From contig JANVFP010000016.1 of the NCBI GenBank assembly GCA_027919835.1, forward strand, positions 620,001 to 684,000: a DNA stretch of 64,000 nt. The letters are read 5' to 3'. Shown here piece after piece: positions 45,195 through 55,148 of the stretch (positions within the stretch are counted from its first letter, which is position 1; each line of letters opens with the position of its first letter). The position numbers were made by a program, and so were the translations under genes. The notes below the pieces were generated by a model that was not told where the DNA came from, did not search any database, and saw nothing but the letters and a program-made list of their open reading frames with translations. This DNA is from Lentinula raphanica. Lineage: Eukaryota > Basidiomycota > Agaricomycetes > Agaricales > Omphalotaceae.

Positions 45195-46405
45195 AAGGTC
45201 AAACCATGGTCAAAAATGCTGAAAATATAATAAGTGGTGTGCAAGTCTGGGTTTTCTACATGACAATTGGGGAAGAACAAGAAAATTGATCGGATACGGT
45301 GGTCAAAGCTGGTCAAAGCGAGCGCTTCCGAACAGGCGCGCGCTTGAACTTGGAGTTTTCTCAGTCTCAGTCTGTTCATTCAGGTTCATTCAACCGTCAC
45401 TAAAAATGGTTCTTAGCTGTCTGCACATTGCACATCACAATCTTCGCATAGGAGCAGAGACAAGGTCAGCTCCAAATCTACATAGTATCTGCGATGCCAA
45501 AGATTATTTTGTCATGGAGGCAATTCTTAGAGGGGCATCTGCAAGGGTAACCTCATCTTCACAACAACCCGCACAGGCTACATTTGGAGCTAAGTTGGAC
45601 TCGATATACCGAGATAAGTATCTGACTATCACCATCCACTTTCGAAACTTGACATTTTCCTAGTACCCTCTTGATACATTCCCAATGAACTTCCTGAACT
45701 TCCGGAACTCATTTGAATTCGCACACGAAATTCCAACCATATTGCCGTATGATACAGAACTGTTCATATTTGCTTATCCTCGACACTGTCAAGTAAGGTG
45801 CTCACAACTGAAGCTGCCTGCACGTTGGGGCTGGACATGTGTTCAACCAGTGGTGTAAATTTCATACGTTAGCAAAGGTTTGATACTCAACTCCCGACTA
45901 CGTCCAGAAAATTCCAGCCAGCCTGTACGTGATTTTACTGCGCAATTACCTTTCGTCTGTGATGTTTTCTGAAAGTAGACCACTTCAATACAATTTGTTC
46001 TACACCAATCGTCAACCGCAACGGCAGAGCTCAGAGCATGCTCCGAGAACCTATACCATACTTAGGTGACTGGGACTATTGTATGTCCTAATATCTCTCC
46101 AGTGAAACCATTGTCATCGGAGGCGAAGAGGTCTTTGAATGCAAGCAACCATTCCCAAGGACTGCGACTACAGGCAGCATGCAAATAATTCGCCTCTGTT
46201 AGACCTCCTGTACGCACTTATGCTCCGGAGACGATTTCATACTACTGGTCCAGATTAGTCTTCAGTTGTCTTCGTTCCCTTATAAAAGGGACTATCTGTG
46301 CACTGATCATTGGCAGAACGCAGCACAAGTCATAATCTGTACGTCAGTCTTTCCAGTACACTCTACTACTAGCCTTGTGCATTAATATTGTCTGACAGGA
46401 CAACG
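45195..46405 (+). repeat. Upstream duplicated block, unit 1 of the decarboxylase array
   Basis: Shares many ordered words with 47980-49484, for example ACCATGGTCAAA, GGTCAAAGC, CTGGACATGTGTTC and CCAATCGTCA. It holds the promoter of decarboxylase gene 1 (TATA 46281-46288) and a probable 5'-UTR intron (46339-46398). Open frames inside, such as 45286-45663, are not supported as genes. Confidence 0.65.
46281..46288 (+). promoter_or_regulatory. TATA box of psiD-like gene 1
   Basis: TATAAAAG, 125 bases before the ATG. It is followed by a probable 5'-UTR intron (46339-46398, GTACGT...TGACAG) that ends seven bases before the ATG. Confidence 0.6.
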
Positions 46406-47803
46406 ATGGCGCCTCTTGAATATCGACGCCCACTTCCGTCCAAACAGACGAAGTTAACTCGCTACGGTGGATGGATTCCAGCTGATCCTAGAATCTGGGA
46501 GGCATTCTTGAATCACCTCCTGGGTAATATAGACACCAGAAAAGGCCATGTATTGGCAGTGAAAACCTTCCAGGATGCTATCAACGCCGATCCCGAACTA
46601 GTTGACTTGTTTGATCAGACCTTCTTACAGGTTTCGGACTGCAGCAAGGTATTTCTATATTTCTTGCCATAATCTTCTCAATGTTCATCGCGATGGCCTC
46701 ATCAGATCAAGAGCTTTGATGAACTGCTCTACTGCATGGATCAAATCGTCGTAGCAGCGCCAAAGTTTCAGGCAAACATAGGCATGGATGGTATCGCAAC
46801 AGCTCGCGGAGAGCCTATCGGTGTCCCGCTCTACCTCTTATTCGACCTCCTCAGCAACACAAGTGCCGGGTACGACCTCTTTCGCAAAGAGAAGCTGAAT
46901 GCTCCTTTGAGAGACTTATTGAATAGCTGGGGTGCTTATCTTCGAGGACCCGGCTCCAATAGTACCCTCAATGATACCGACGAGGGTTGGTTCGGCGAAC
47001 TGGGATTGGAGACTCTCGAATCGGATGGTCGCGGCGTTTTCAACGAGACATACGAGTGTCCCGATCCTAGTGCTGTCAATCGTGGCTTTACCTCTTGGGA
47101 TGAATTCTTCACTCGAAAGTTCCTGCCTTGCGTTCGCCCTGTCTGTAGGCCAGACCCACCCCGCCTTCTCGTCTACAATGCTTGCGAGTCCACTGTCTAT
47201 CGCATACAGACGGACGTCCAAGACCACGACCAGTTTTGGTTGAAAGGCCAGCCTTACTCCATCTATGATATGCTCGGGCGCCGCGACGATGATGTCGCGC
47301 ATTCCTTCATCGGTGGGACTGTCTATCAGGCATTCCTTTCTCCATATGATTATCATCGTTGGCATTCCCCGGTGGATGGTGTTATCAAGGAAGTACAGCT
47401 TATCGAAGGGACATACTATGCCGCCCTGCCGGACGATGGAGCTGATCCCGATGATCCCGACTTCCAAGCGGGTGACCCTCGAGGTGCCCTCATCCGCTCC
47501 CAGTCTTGGCTCACCGTCGCTGCCACCCGTGCGCTCATCTACATCGAAGCCGACGACAAGAGGATCGGAACCGTAGTATTTATTGGTGTTGGGATGGCAG
47601 AGGTATCGACTTGTGACATCACTGTCGGACCTGGAAAGAAGGTATGTGTTGGAGATGAGATTGGAATGTTCCATTTTGGTGGCTCGACGCATGCGCTCAT
47701 CTTTGGACCGAATGTTGAGCTTCATTTCGACGAGGACGTTAAAGTGAATACTCATATTCAAGTGAATAAGCCCTTGGCTGCGGTCGGCCCAGTCCAGAGG
47801 TGA
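46406..47803 (+). CDS. psiD-like pyridoxal-independent amino acid decarboxylase, copy 1
   Basis: Two exons (46406-46648, 46706-47803) give 446 residues, close to the 439 of psilocybin-pathway PsiD. The phosphatidylserine-decarboxylase core is clear: a serine-rich self-cleavage site in IGMFHFGGSTHALIFG near the C-terminus (a pyruvoyl group forms from the Ser), YDYHRWHSPVDG with the conserved His residues, and ALIYIEADDKRIG. The N-terminal YGGWIPADPRIWEAFL segment is typical of the soluble fungal aromatic-amino-acid decarboxylase subgroup and not of organellar Psd enzymes: there is no targeting or membrane segment. The amino acid used is unknown; tryptophan, phenylalanine or tyrosine are candidates. 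Confidence 0.85.
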
Positions 47804-49484
47804 ACTCGTCACTTACTTGAACGAGAAAGTCCAACGTGGACAGGAATCAGCGATGATATTGAGAGAATAGCCCGGATGTACCAATAGTGACTAGGATCTT
47901 CTCAATATACATATGGTAGATCCATCTCCTATGTCTTTCATATTCTTCATACTGCCAGAAGGACTCTCCGGACGTGAATAAGGAGGTCGAACCATGGTCA
48001 AAGATGCTAAGAATATATAACCATTGTTTGCAGACTGGAACAGATCAAACGGATGCGACGGTCAAAGCAGGTCCAAAGCGTTGCCAAGCGCCTCCAGGCG
48101 CTAAGTCCGAAGCGCCAGGAAGCGCCCAGCCTTTGCTTCAACCTCACTCTAGTCTTCTCCATTGTCACTAGTGACCGGCTCTAGAGGTGATTTCCGGCTG
48201 CCTCGTCGACTTGTTCATGCGATAAAATCCTCGTATAGGAGCGAAGGACTTTGGTACGTACTACGAGCTACCCAGTATAACTCACCTGGAATTTTTCGAT
48301 TCAGACTTCAGAGTCTTCAAAGCTTCAAGCTTCAAGTCTGACTATTCGTCCATCGATATTTCTCAGCGGCTACTTCAGGATGTCTCTCCGTATTTCTGCA
48401 TCATCAGATCTCGCTTCGGGTCAACTCCAAAGTTCAAACCCATCCGCAGAGCTTCCTTTCCGAAGAAGATCACCTATGTGAGGCCAACGAGCTCAGAGCG
48501 AGAGATGCGGAGACAAGAGTGGTGTCTACAAGGGCAAGCTAAAGTAGGGATAGACAGTGAGACTAAGCTGGAGATGCACAGAGGTAAGCCTTTGATTCTT
48601 ATCTCATTTCTAGTAAACTCATGACCCACGTAGTAGCATCCTCTTGATGGTTCCAGCTCTACAGCTCCTTTGAATTCGTGCACCAGGATCGCCGTACCGA
48701 ACAGCTCTCCCTGATTATCCTTATCGCCAATCTCGAGTAAGGTGGTAGCATTCCGAATGGAAGTTCATAAACGTCTTAGCAGAGTCTATAAACTTTCCTT
48801 CTTTATGTCTCCACAGTGGCTTCATCATTCACTTAGAAAGATTCACAATTTGCTTGCTGGATGTTGTCAGGTTGACGATTGCGCCTCCTTCGCGTTAGAC
48901 TGGACATGTGTTCGTAGTGGTGCGATTTCATACACTAGCGAAAGTTATAACTCAGCCCTTACCTTCGTCTAGAATATTCTAACTATCCTGTGCGTGCATT
49001 TACTGCGCAAGTAACCCCTCGTCTCTGACATTCGCTGACAAGTGGTTTGGACACGTAGACTGCTGCAATACAATCTGTTGTATACCAATCGTCAGCTGCA
49101 AGGGCGGAACTCTGAGCCTGCTGTGAAAACTCATATGGTATACATATGATATACGACCCGGACTAGTCCGGACTCTGTATGTCGTATCTTTCCATACAAA
49201 CCTGTGTCATCGGAGGCGAGGTAAGCCCTCGCGAAGTTAAGCAAGCATACCCCAGAACCGTGACTACAGGTAGCATGGAGAATGTAAGCCCTTGCTAGAA
49301 GGTCATCCGCGCACTCATGCTCCAAGGGTCATTTCATACGACTTGTTCAAATCCGTCCTCTCCTGTCTTCGCTCTGATATAAAAGAGGCCATTTTTGCAA
49401 GGGTATTCGACAGAACCCAGCAAGTTTTCTTTTGTACGTTGACCCTTCTAGTCTCCAGATTGCTCATTAATTCCATCCAGGACG
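47804..49484 (+). repeat. Upstream duplicated block, unit 2 of the decarboxylase array
   Basis: After the gene-1 3' end, from about 47980 onward, it is a diverged copy of 45195-46405, so the duplicated unit includes over 1 kb of promoter DNA. It contains a GCGC-rich patch (GCGCCTCCAGGCGCT and neighbours at about 48090-48130), the TATA box at 49378-49385 and a 5'-UTR intron at 49434-49480. No gene is supported. Confidence 0.6.
49378..49385 (+). promoter_or_regulatory. TATA box of psiD-like gene 2
   Basis: TATAAAAG, 107 bases before the ATG. The probable 5'-UTR intron 49434-49480 (GTACGT...ATCCAG) ends four bases before the ATG. Confidence 0.6.
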
Positions 49485-50871
49485 ATGTCTCCCATATATC
49501 AACGCCCTCTACGTTCCAAACAGACCAAATTATCCCGCTACGGTGGATGGATTCCAGCCAATCCTGGGGTCTGGGAGGCTTTCTTCAACGACCTCCTGCG
49601 TAAGATCGACAGAAGCAAAGCTCACGTCCCAGCAGTTCAGGCCTTCAAAGATGCTGTCGACGCCGATCCCGAACTAGTGGACTTGTTTGGTCAGACTTTC
49701 TTACAAGTTGCACCCGAAAGCAAGGTTTCTCCATAGCCTCTTGCTGTTGTTTTGTCAATACTGATCTCGGCTTGCTCACCAGATCAAAAGCTTCGACGAA
49801 CTACTTCACTGCATGGATCAAATCGTCGTCGCAGCGCCGAAGTTTCAGGCAAACAAAGACGAAAGTGGTAACGAAATTACCGGCGGAGAGCCTATTGGTG
49901 TCCCTCTCTACCTCTTGTTTGACCTACTCAGCAACACAGGAGCCGGGTACGATCTTTTGCGCAAAGAGAAGCTGAATGCTCCTCTTAGAGATTTGTTGAA
50001 CGAATGGGGTGTATACCTTCGAAGCTCTAGCTCCAACAATACCCTCAATGACACCAGCGAGGGTTGGTTCGGCAAGCTCGGATTGGAAACCCTCGAATCG
50101 AAAGATCGTGGTGTCTTCAACCTGACGTACGAATGTCCCGATCCCAGTGCTGTCAACCGTGGTTTTGGCTCTTGGGATGCATTCTTTACCCGAAAGTTCC
50201 AACCTGACGCTCGCCCGATCATTAAGCCCGACCCTCCCTACCTCTTCATCTTCAATGCTTGCGAGTCCACTGTCTATGACATACAGACTGCAATCAAGGA
50301 ACATGACAAGTTCTGGTTGAAAGGCCAGCCTTACTCCATCTACGATATCCTTGGGCGCCGCGACGATGAAGTTGCTCGTTCCTTCATTGGTGGGACTGTC
50401 TATCAGGCATTCCTTTCTCCATATGATTATCACCGCTGGCATTCCCCGGTGGATGGTGTTATCAAACAGGTACAGCTAATTGAAGGGACATACTATGCTG
50501 CCCTGCCCGACGATGGGGCTGGACCCGATGATCCCGATTTCCAAAAGGGTGATCCTCGAGGTGCCATCATCCGCTCTCAGTCTTGGCTCACTGTAGCTGC
50601 CACTCGTGCTCTCATCTATATCGAAGCCGATGATAAAAGGATCGGGACCGTTGTGTTCGTTGGCGTTGGAATGGTGGAGGTATCGACTTGTGATATTACT
50701 GTCGAAGCCGGTCAGAGGGTCTATGTTGGAGATGAGATTGGGATGTTCCATTTTGGTGGCTCTACTCATGCACTCATCTTTGGGCCCAATGTCAAGCTCA
50801 GCTTCTTTGATTATGTCCAAGTGAATACCCATATCCGTGTCAACAAGCCCTTGGCTGGGGTTGAAGCTTAG
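49485..50871 (+). CDS. psiD-like pyridoxal-independent amino acid decarboxylase, copy 2
   Basis: Two exons (49485-49724, 49783-50871), 442 residues, with the intron at the same codon position as copies 1 and 3. It shares DQIVVAAPKFQANKDE..., the YDYHRWHSPVDG motif and the self-cleavage motif IGMFHFGGSTHALIFG with copy 1. It is closest to copy 1, with the same upstream block, so these two arose from the most recent duplication. The start MSPIYQRPLRSKQTKLSRYG aligns with copy 1. All catalytic landmarks are intact, so it should be active; the substrate may differ. Confidence 0.85.
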
Positions 50872-51783
50872 AGTCGAGCCCGCTATTCTACAACGACGAA
50901 GTTCAGAAGTTCAGCGTGCAGCGTGGAAGGGAATCAACAATATCAAAAGTTAATCCAGATGTACGAATAGTGGCTATAACAAATTTTCTCCGAATGTAAC
51001 ATGAATGATTGTTTTTTTGGCTTGCGGAAGGAATCATCGGACGTTTGACACGGCGCTTGGAAGTTCTCAAAGTGCCACTCGTACCTGCACTCGTACCTGT
51101 GGATCAACGAATGATTAGCAGCATTCACAATGTACCACCACGGGATTTCGTCTGTCTTTTGCCCCCGATGTTATTCGGAAGATTCTAAGCTCCTGTACGT
51201 GCTCTCAGGAGGAACTCCTACCAATCACCTTTTAAATTTATACTCAACGTTCGCTGTCAATACTTACTGAGTACTAGTTCAGACAGATGGAATATTGAGG
51301 CTCCCATATAACAATCATCAGTTGGCCAATAGTCTCCGAGTCACTCAGTCAATATTTTTGGGCCAATGTGTTGTGAGTACTACTGTTTCTATTTTTTGTA
51401 TGCAATGCGAACTTTAAGTATTGTATCATCTTTCAGCCTTTTGAAAAGTCATTCAAGGCTTCCCAAATACAACTAGATCTCCCATAGAATTGCAATACCA
51501 GGTAATGCAGTATGCCAGACAGAGACAGGTCACAGAAGTTGGAGTCTGTGCGGCACCTATCTTCTTCAAGGGTGGATTTTTGCCACTTTGTATGCAGTCC
51601 AAATCAGGCTTGACATGCCTTCGCTTCCTCATAAAAGAGCCCACCCAGGTACTGGCTCCCCCAGACATTTCTAACCTACAAAAGGCTGAAATCCGAGAAG
51701 AAAATAGTGTACTCTGTATATCGTATGTGACTAAGTCTTACTTGCAGTATTCTAACTTGTGCACTAATTAATAGTGCTAGTGG
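50872..51783. other. Intergenic region, promoter of psiD-like gene 3
   Basis: Only weakly similar to the upstream blocks of units 1 and 2 (an ACAATCATCAGTTGGC stretch matches their CCAATCGTCA region). Contains a TATA-like ATAAAAG at 51631-51637 and a probable 5'-UTR intron at 51723-51780 ending three bases before the ATG. Confidence 0.5.
51629..51637 (+). promoter_or_regulatory. TATA-like box of psiD-like gene 3
   Basis: TCATAAAAG about 150 bases before the ATG, in the same CTTCC-preceded context as the TATA boxes of genes 1 and 2; the first base of the box is changed. Confidence 0.45.
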
Positions 51784-53215
51784 ATGGCGCCTGAACAGAC
51801 GAAGTCGACCCCCTATGGTGGATGGATTCCAGCTGATCCTGCGATCTGGAAAGCTTTCTTCAATGACCTCCTGCATAACATTGACACCACAAAAGCTCAT
51901 GTCCCGGCAGTTCAAGCCTTCCAGGATGCTATCAAATCTGATTCCGAGTTGGTTGATTTGTTTCGCCAGACCTTCTTACAAGTTTCTCCTCAAAGCAAGG
52001 TGACTCACTATATACTTCAGCCTGTGTTTTCTAGATGCTCATCGTGCTCACCAGATCAAAAATTTTGACGAATTGCTCTACTGCATGGACCAAATCGTCG
52101 TTGCAGCGCCAAAGTTTCAGGTGGCAAAGAACGACCAAGGAGCTGAGATTAGAGAGCCTATTGGCGCCCCTCTTTACCTCTTGTTCGACCTTCTCGGTAA
52201 CACCAGCGCTGGCTACTTCCTCCTGGTCAAAAAGAAGTTGAACGCGCCTTTAAAGAACTTGCTGAATGCCTGGGCAGATTATCTCCGAAGCCCGGACTCT
52301 GTCAGTGTGCTCAATGACCCTGATGAGCTCTGGTTCGGGAAACACGGAGGATTCGAGACCACCGAATGGAAGCCTGGTAGTTTCAACGAGACGTTTGAAT
52401 GTCCCGATCCAACTGCTATCAATCGCGGCTTTACCTCGTGGGATGCATTCTTCACTCGAAAGTTCAAGCCCGAGATTCGTAAACAGCGGCAGGATGCTCC
52501 CTACCCAAACCCGGGACCTTCTGTTCCTCAGTCTGACCTCGGAAATTCTCAGCCAGACGGGCCTCCCCATATTCAGCCAGAGCCTCATCGTGGTCTTTTC
52601 ATCTACAATGCTTGCGAGTCCACTGTTTATCGCATACAGACCAACGTCAAAGGACGTGACCAGTTTTGGCTGAAAGGCCAACCTTACTCCATCTTCGATA
52701 TCCTTGGGCGAAACGACGATGAAGTTGCGCGTTCCTTCATTGGCGGAACTGTCTATCAGGCATCTCTTTCTCCGTATGACTATCATCGCTGGCACTCCCC
52801 GGTTAATGGTGTTATCAAGGCAGCCGAGCTCATTGAAGGGTCCTATTATGCCGCGTTGCCCGACTGCGACAATGGAACTGACGACCCTCGAGGTGCTCTT
52901 ACCCGCTCTCAATCCTGGCTCACCGTATCCGCTACTCGTGCTCTCATTTATATCGAGGCTGATGATAAGAGGATCGGGACGCTCGTATTCGTTGGTGTTG
53001 GGATGGCAGAGATATCGACTTGTGATATTACTGCCAGGCTTGGACAGAGAGTTAGTGCTGGAGACGAGCTTGGGATGTTCCACTACGGTGGCTCAAGTTA
53101 TGCGCTTATCTTTGGGCCAAATGTCAATTTCAAGGTCCTTCCCGAAGTTGGCGAGCACCAGCTTGTATTCGCACCCTTCGCTGGAGTCGAAAGAAAATCT
53201 GCCCAGAATACGTAG
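51784..53215 (+). CDS. psiD-like pyridoxal-independent amino acid decarboxylase, copy 3 (divergent)
   Basis: Two exons (51784-51999, 52055-53215), 458 residues. It keeps YGGWIPADPAIWKAF, YDYHRWHSPVNG and a cleavage motif with GGSS (MFHYGGSSYALIFG), the form found in PsiD, where copies 1 and 2 have GGST. It has a Pro-rich insertion before the central domain (PYPNPGPSVPQSDL and more) and a shortened DDG loop. The N-terminus is eight or nine residues shorter than in copies 1 and 2. It is the oldest branch of the array and the one most likely to differ in substrate. Confidence 0.85.
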
Positions 53216-53501
53216 TATTAGAGTCCTAGTATTACGAAGAACTCAACGCTGAAAAAGTAAATATGTAGATGCTGAGCGTACCGATAGTAGTCAGTTCAGC
53301 AGTTAGATGCTGCAATGTCATTGTGAATCACCATTGAACATCAAAGTGAGAACTAGAAATGAGTGACGAGTCGAATCGAGTTCAACGCTAAGTTCGTTTT
53401 GACGCCGAGGGCGCTTATGTAATAAGCGCTCAATGTTGTCGACCAAGAGACTCAGATAAGCAACGCACCAATCTTATCCGGTCCCACCAGGTCCCACCAC
53501 C

Positions 53502-54710
53502 ATGAAGGTCTTCTGGCTATCTGCGGTCCTCTTCACTCTCACCGTTAATGGTCAGTACTTCTCCGAAGGTTGGAAGCCTGGCCAGGCTGTCACCACTGAA
53601 GCTTCTGCACCAATATCCTCTGGACGACCCTCAGAAAATAACCCACAGGAAAGCCAGCAAGGTTCCTTCAGTGTAGTCGACGGAATTCTGAATTCTTCCT
53701 CGATATCATCATTGTTCGCCAAAGCCGGCGTAAACATTTCCAGCCTCGCTTCGGCTGCTGGTCTATCATCGAAGCCTGCATACCCTTGGGACACACGGAT
53801 ACCATTGATCACAGACATGAATTTTGACGATTTGATTGCTAATGAGGAGCTCATTGATGATGAAGAGAAGAACAGGGCGTGGCTTGTTGTCGTGTATGTT
53901 ATGCGTTGATCGACTAAACTGCTACTCTGTCATCTAAACACTTCCTCTTTCCAGTTCCACAAGTGCAACAACCCAAGGCGGAGGAATATCCCAATTTGTA
54001 GACAAGATCTTTGACGAGACGTATAACGAAACCCTTCTAGCTGGAGACTTGCCTGACCTACGTTGGGGCCGTATCGATTATCTCAATGTGACATATCTTA
54101 CAACCAAATGGGGTGTTTGGCAGTGCGTACCGTTGTTCGCTTCTCATGCCGTCTGTTGCGCTGACACTTGAGCCGTGTGCTCTTACCCTTGCAGAGCCCC
54201 GACTTTTGTTATCTTACAAAACCGCGGTCAAACACTCCGATTCGTTAAACCTCAATGGCTGCGTCTTCGTGAAGGCGCTTTACGCGAATTCCTCACGAGT
54301 GGGACGTATCTTGAAGTTCCCCCTTGGGATAGCTCTTTCGCTCCGGGTGGTAGCAAGTTAGTATCGTTAATCCTGCCTCCGATTCTTCACACATCTAATT
54401 ACCCAACTTATCTACTCTTAGTGAATTCGTCCTCCACTACCTGGGGCTGGTCTTGACGAAAATATACAACGTTGTAGTCAAGGTGCCCAGATGGATTCTG
54501 TATATCCTCTCCGGAAGCGTGGCTTCGTTCATCATTCAATTGTTACATCGACCATCGAAGAAGGACCAGACGTCTAAGACGCCAGTCACGTCGAGTAACA
54601 CAGAGAAGACAGAGAAGACAGAGAAGGCTACCACAGTCCCTGTTCCAGAGAAATCGTCAGGTTCGAAGTCTAGTCCGACTGAGGTGAAACAGAAGAAGTC
54701 GAAGAAGTAA
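53502..54710 (+). CDS. Thioredoxin-like single-pass membrane protein
   Basis: Four exons. A signal peptide (MKVFWLSAVLFTLTVNGQYF) is followed by a Ser-rich linker. A degenerate thioredoxin-like domain follows: AWLVVVSTSATTQGGG ... LRWGRIDYLNVTYLTTKWGV then APTFVILQNRGQTLRFVKP, with no CxxC. Then comes a membrane segment (IPRW-like, ILYILSGSVASFIIQLL) and a Lys-rich cytosolic tail with repeated EKT units (TEKTEKTEKA). The topology resembles TMX-type ER proteins. Without active-site cysteines it is probably not an oxidoreductase. It may be a chaperone-like or structural protein; the role is not known. Confidence 0.7.
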
Positions 54711-54830
54711 TTGATATTATTATCATGGTCATACTTATCGTTTTGAGCCTGTCAGTGTTGTATGTACTGTTTATCTATGTGGTGAAATAAACGGACGGGG
54801 ATGTATTGTGCTTATTCATAGATCCTGACG
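54711..54830. other. Spacer before tRNA-His
   Basis: Probable 3' end of the preceding gene. Nothing else is seen. Confidence 0.4.
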
Positions 54831-54917
54831 GTCCTCGTCGATTAGTGGTTAGATCATCACGTTGTGGCTATATTAGTACAATCCGTGGAGACGCAGGCTC
54901 GACTCCTGCCGGGGACA
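54831..54917 (+). tRNA. tRNA-His (GTG) with a 15-nt intron
   Basis: The acceptor GTCCTCG (54831-54837) pairs with CGGGGAC (54910-54916), with A as discriminator base as in yeast tRNA-His. The anticodon stem TCACG/CGTGG brackets a loop TTGTGGC with anticodon GTG at 54864-54866. A 15-base intron (54868-54882) lies one base after the anticodon, the canonical place. The T-arm is GCAGG/CCTGC with loop CTCGACT, unusual in having C at the first loop position. Without the intron the tRNA is 72 nt. The D-stem is short (3 bp). A poly-T terminator follows. Confidence 0.85.
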
Positions 54918-54936
54918 CTACGTTCGTGCCATTAGT

Positions 54937-54946
54937 ATTTTTTTTT
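54937..54946 (+). terminator. Pol III poly-T terminator of tRNA-His
   Basis: A run of T residues about 20 bases after the tRNA end. Confidence 0.6.
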
Positions 54947-55148
54947 AAAGAAGCTCGAAGCAGGCTTTCAGTCAATTTTCAGTATACTTATTGTTGAAGA
55001 TCAGAAATGCATATGGCTTGCCCTTGTAAGTCAAAGAATATGTATTTAGATTAGCACTAATCATGTAGTATCAGTAGGATGAATAGATGCACAAGTATCC
55101 TTCATAGAGGAGTCCTAAAAGGTTCTAAATTGATAGAACACGACATAA
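54947..55148. other. Spacer between tRNA-His and F-box gene 3
   Basis: AT-rich; holds the 3' end of F-box gene 3. No other feature is seen. Confidence 0.4.

Noticed and set aside
45286..45663. Small plus-strand gene upstream of the decarboxylases
   Set aside because: It lies in the duplicated promoter block; the matching place in unit 2 does not keep this frame.
46406..53215. Psilocybin biosynthesis cluster
   Set aside because: Only PsiD-like decarboxylases are present. No P450 (PsiH), kinase (PsiK) or methyltransferase (PsiM) sequence is seen in the window.
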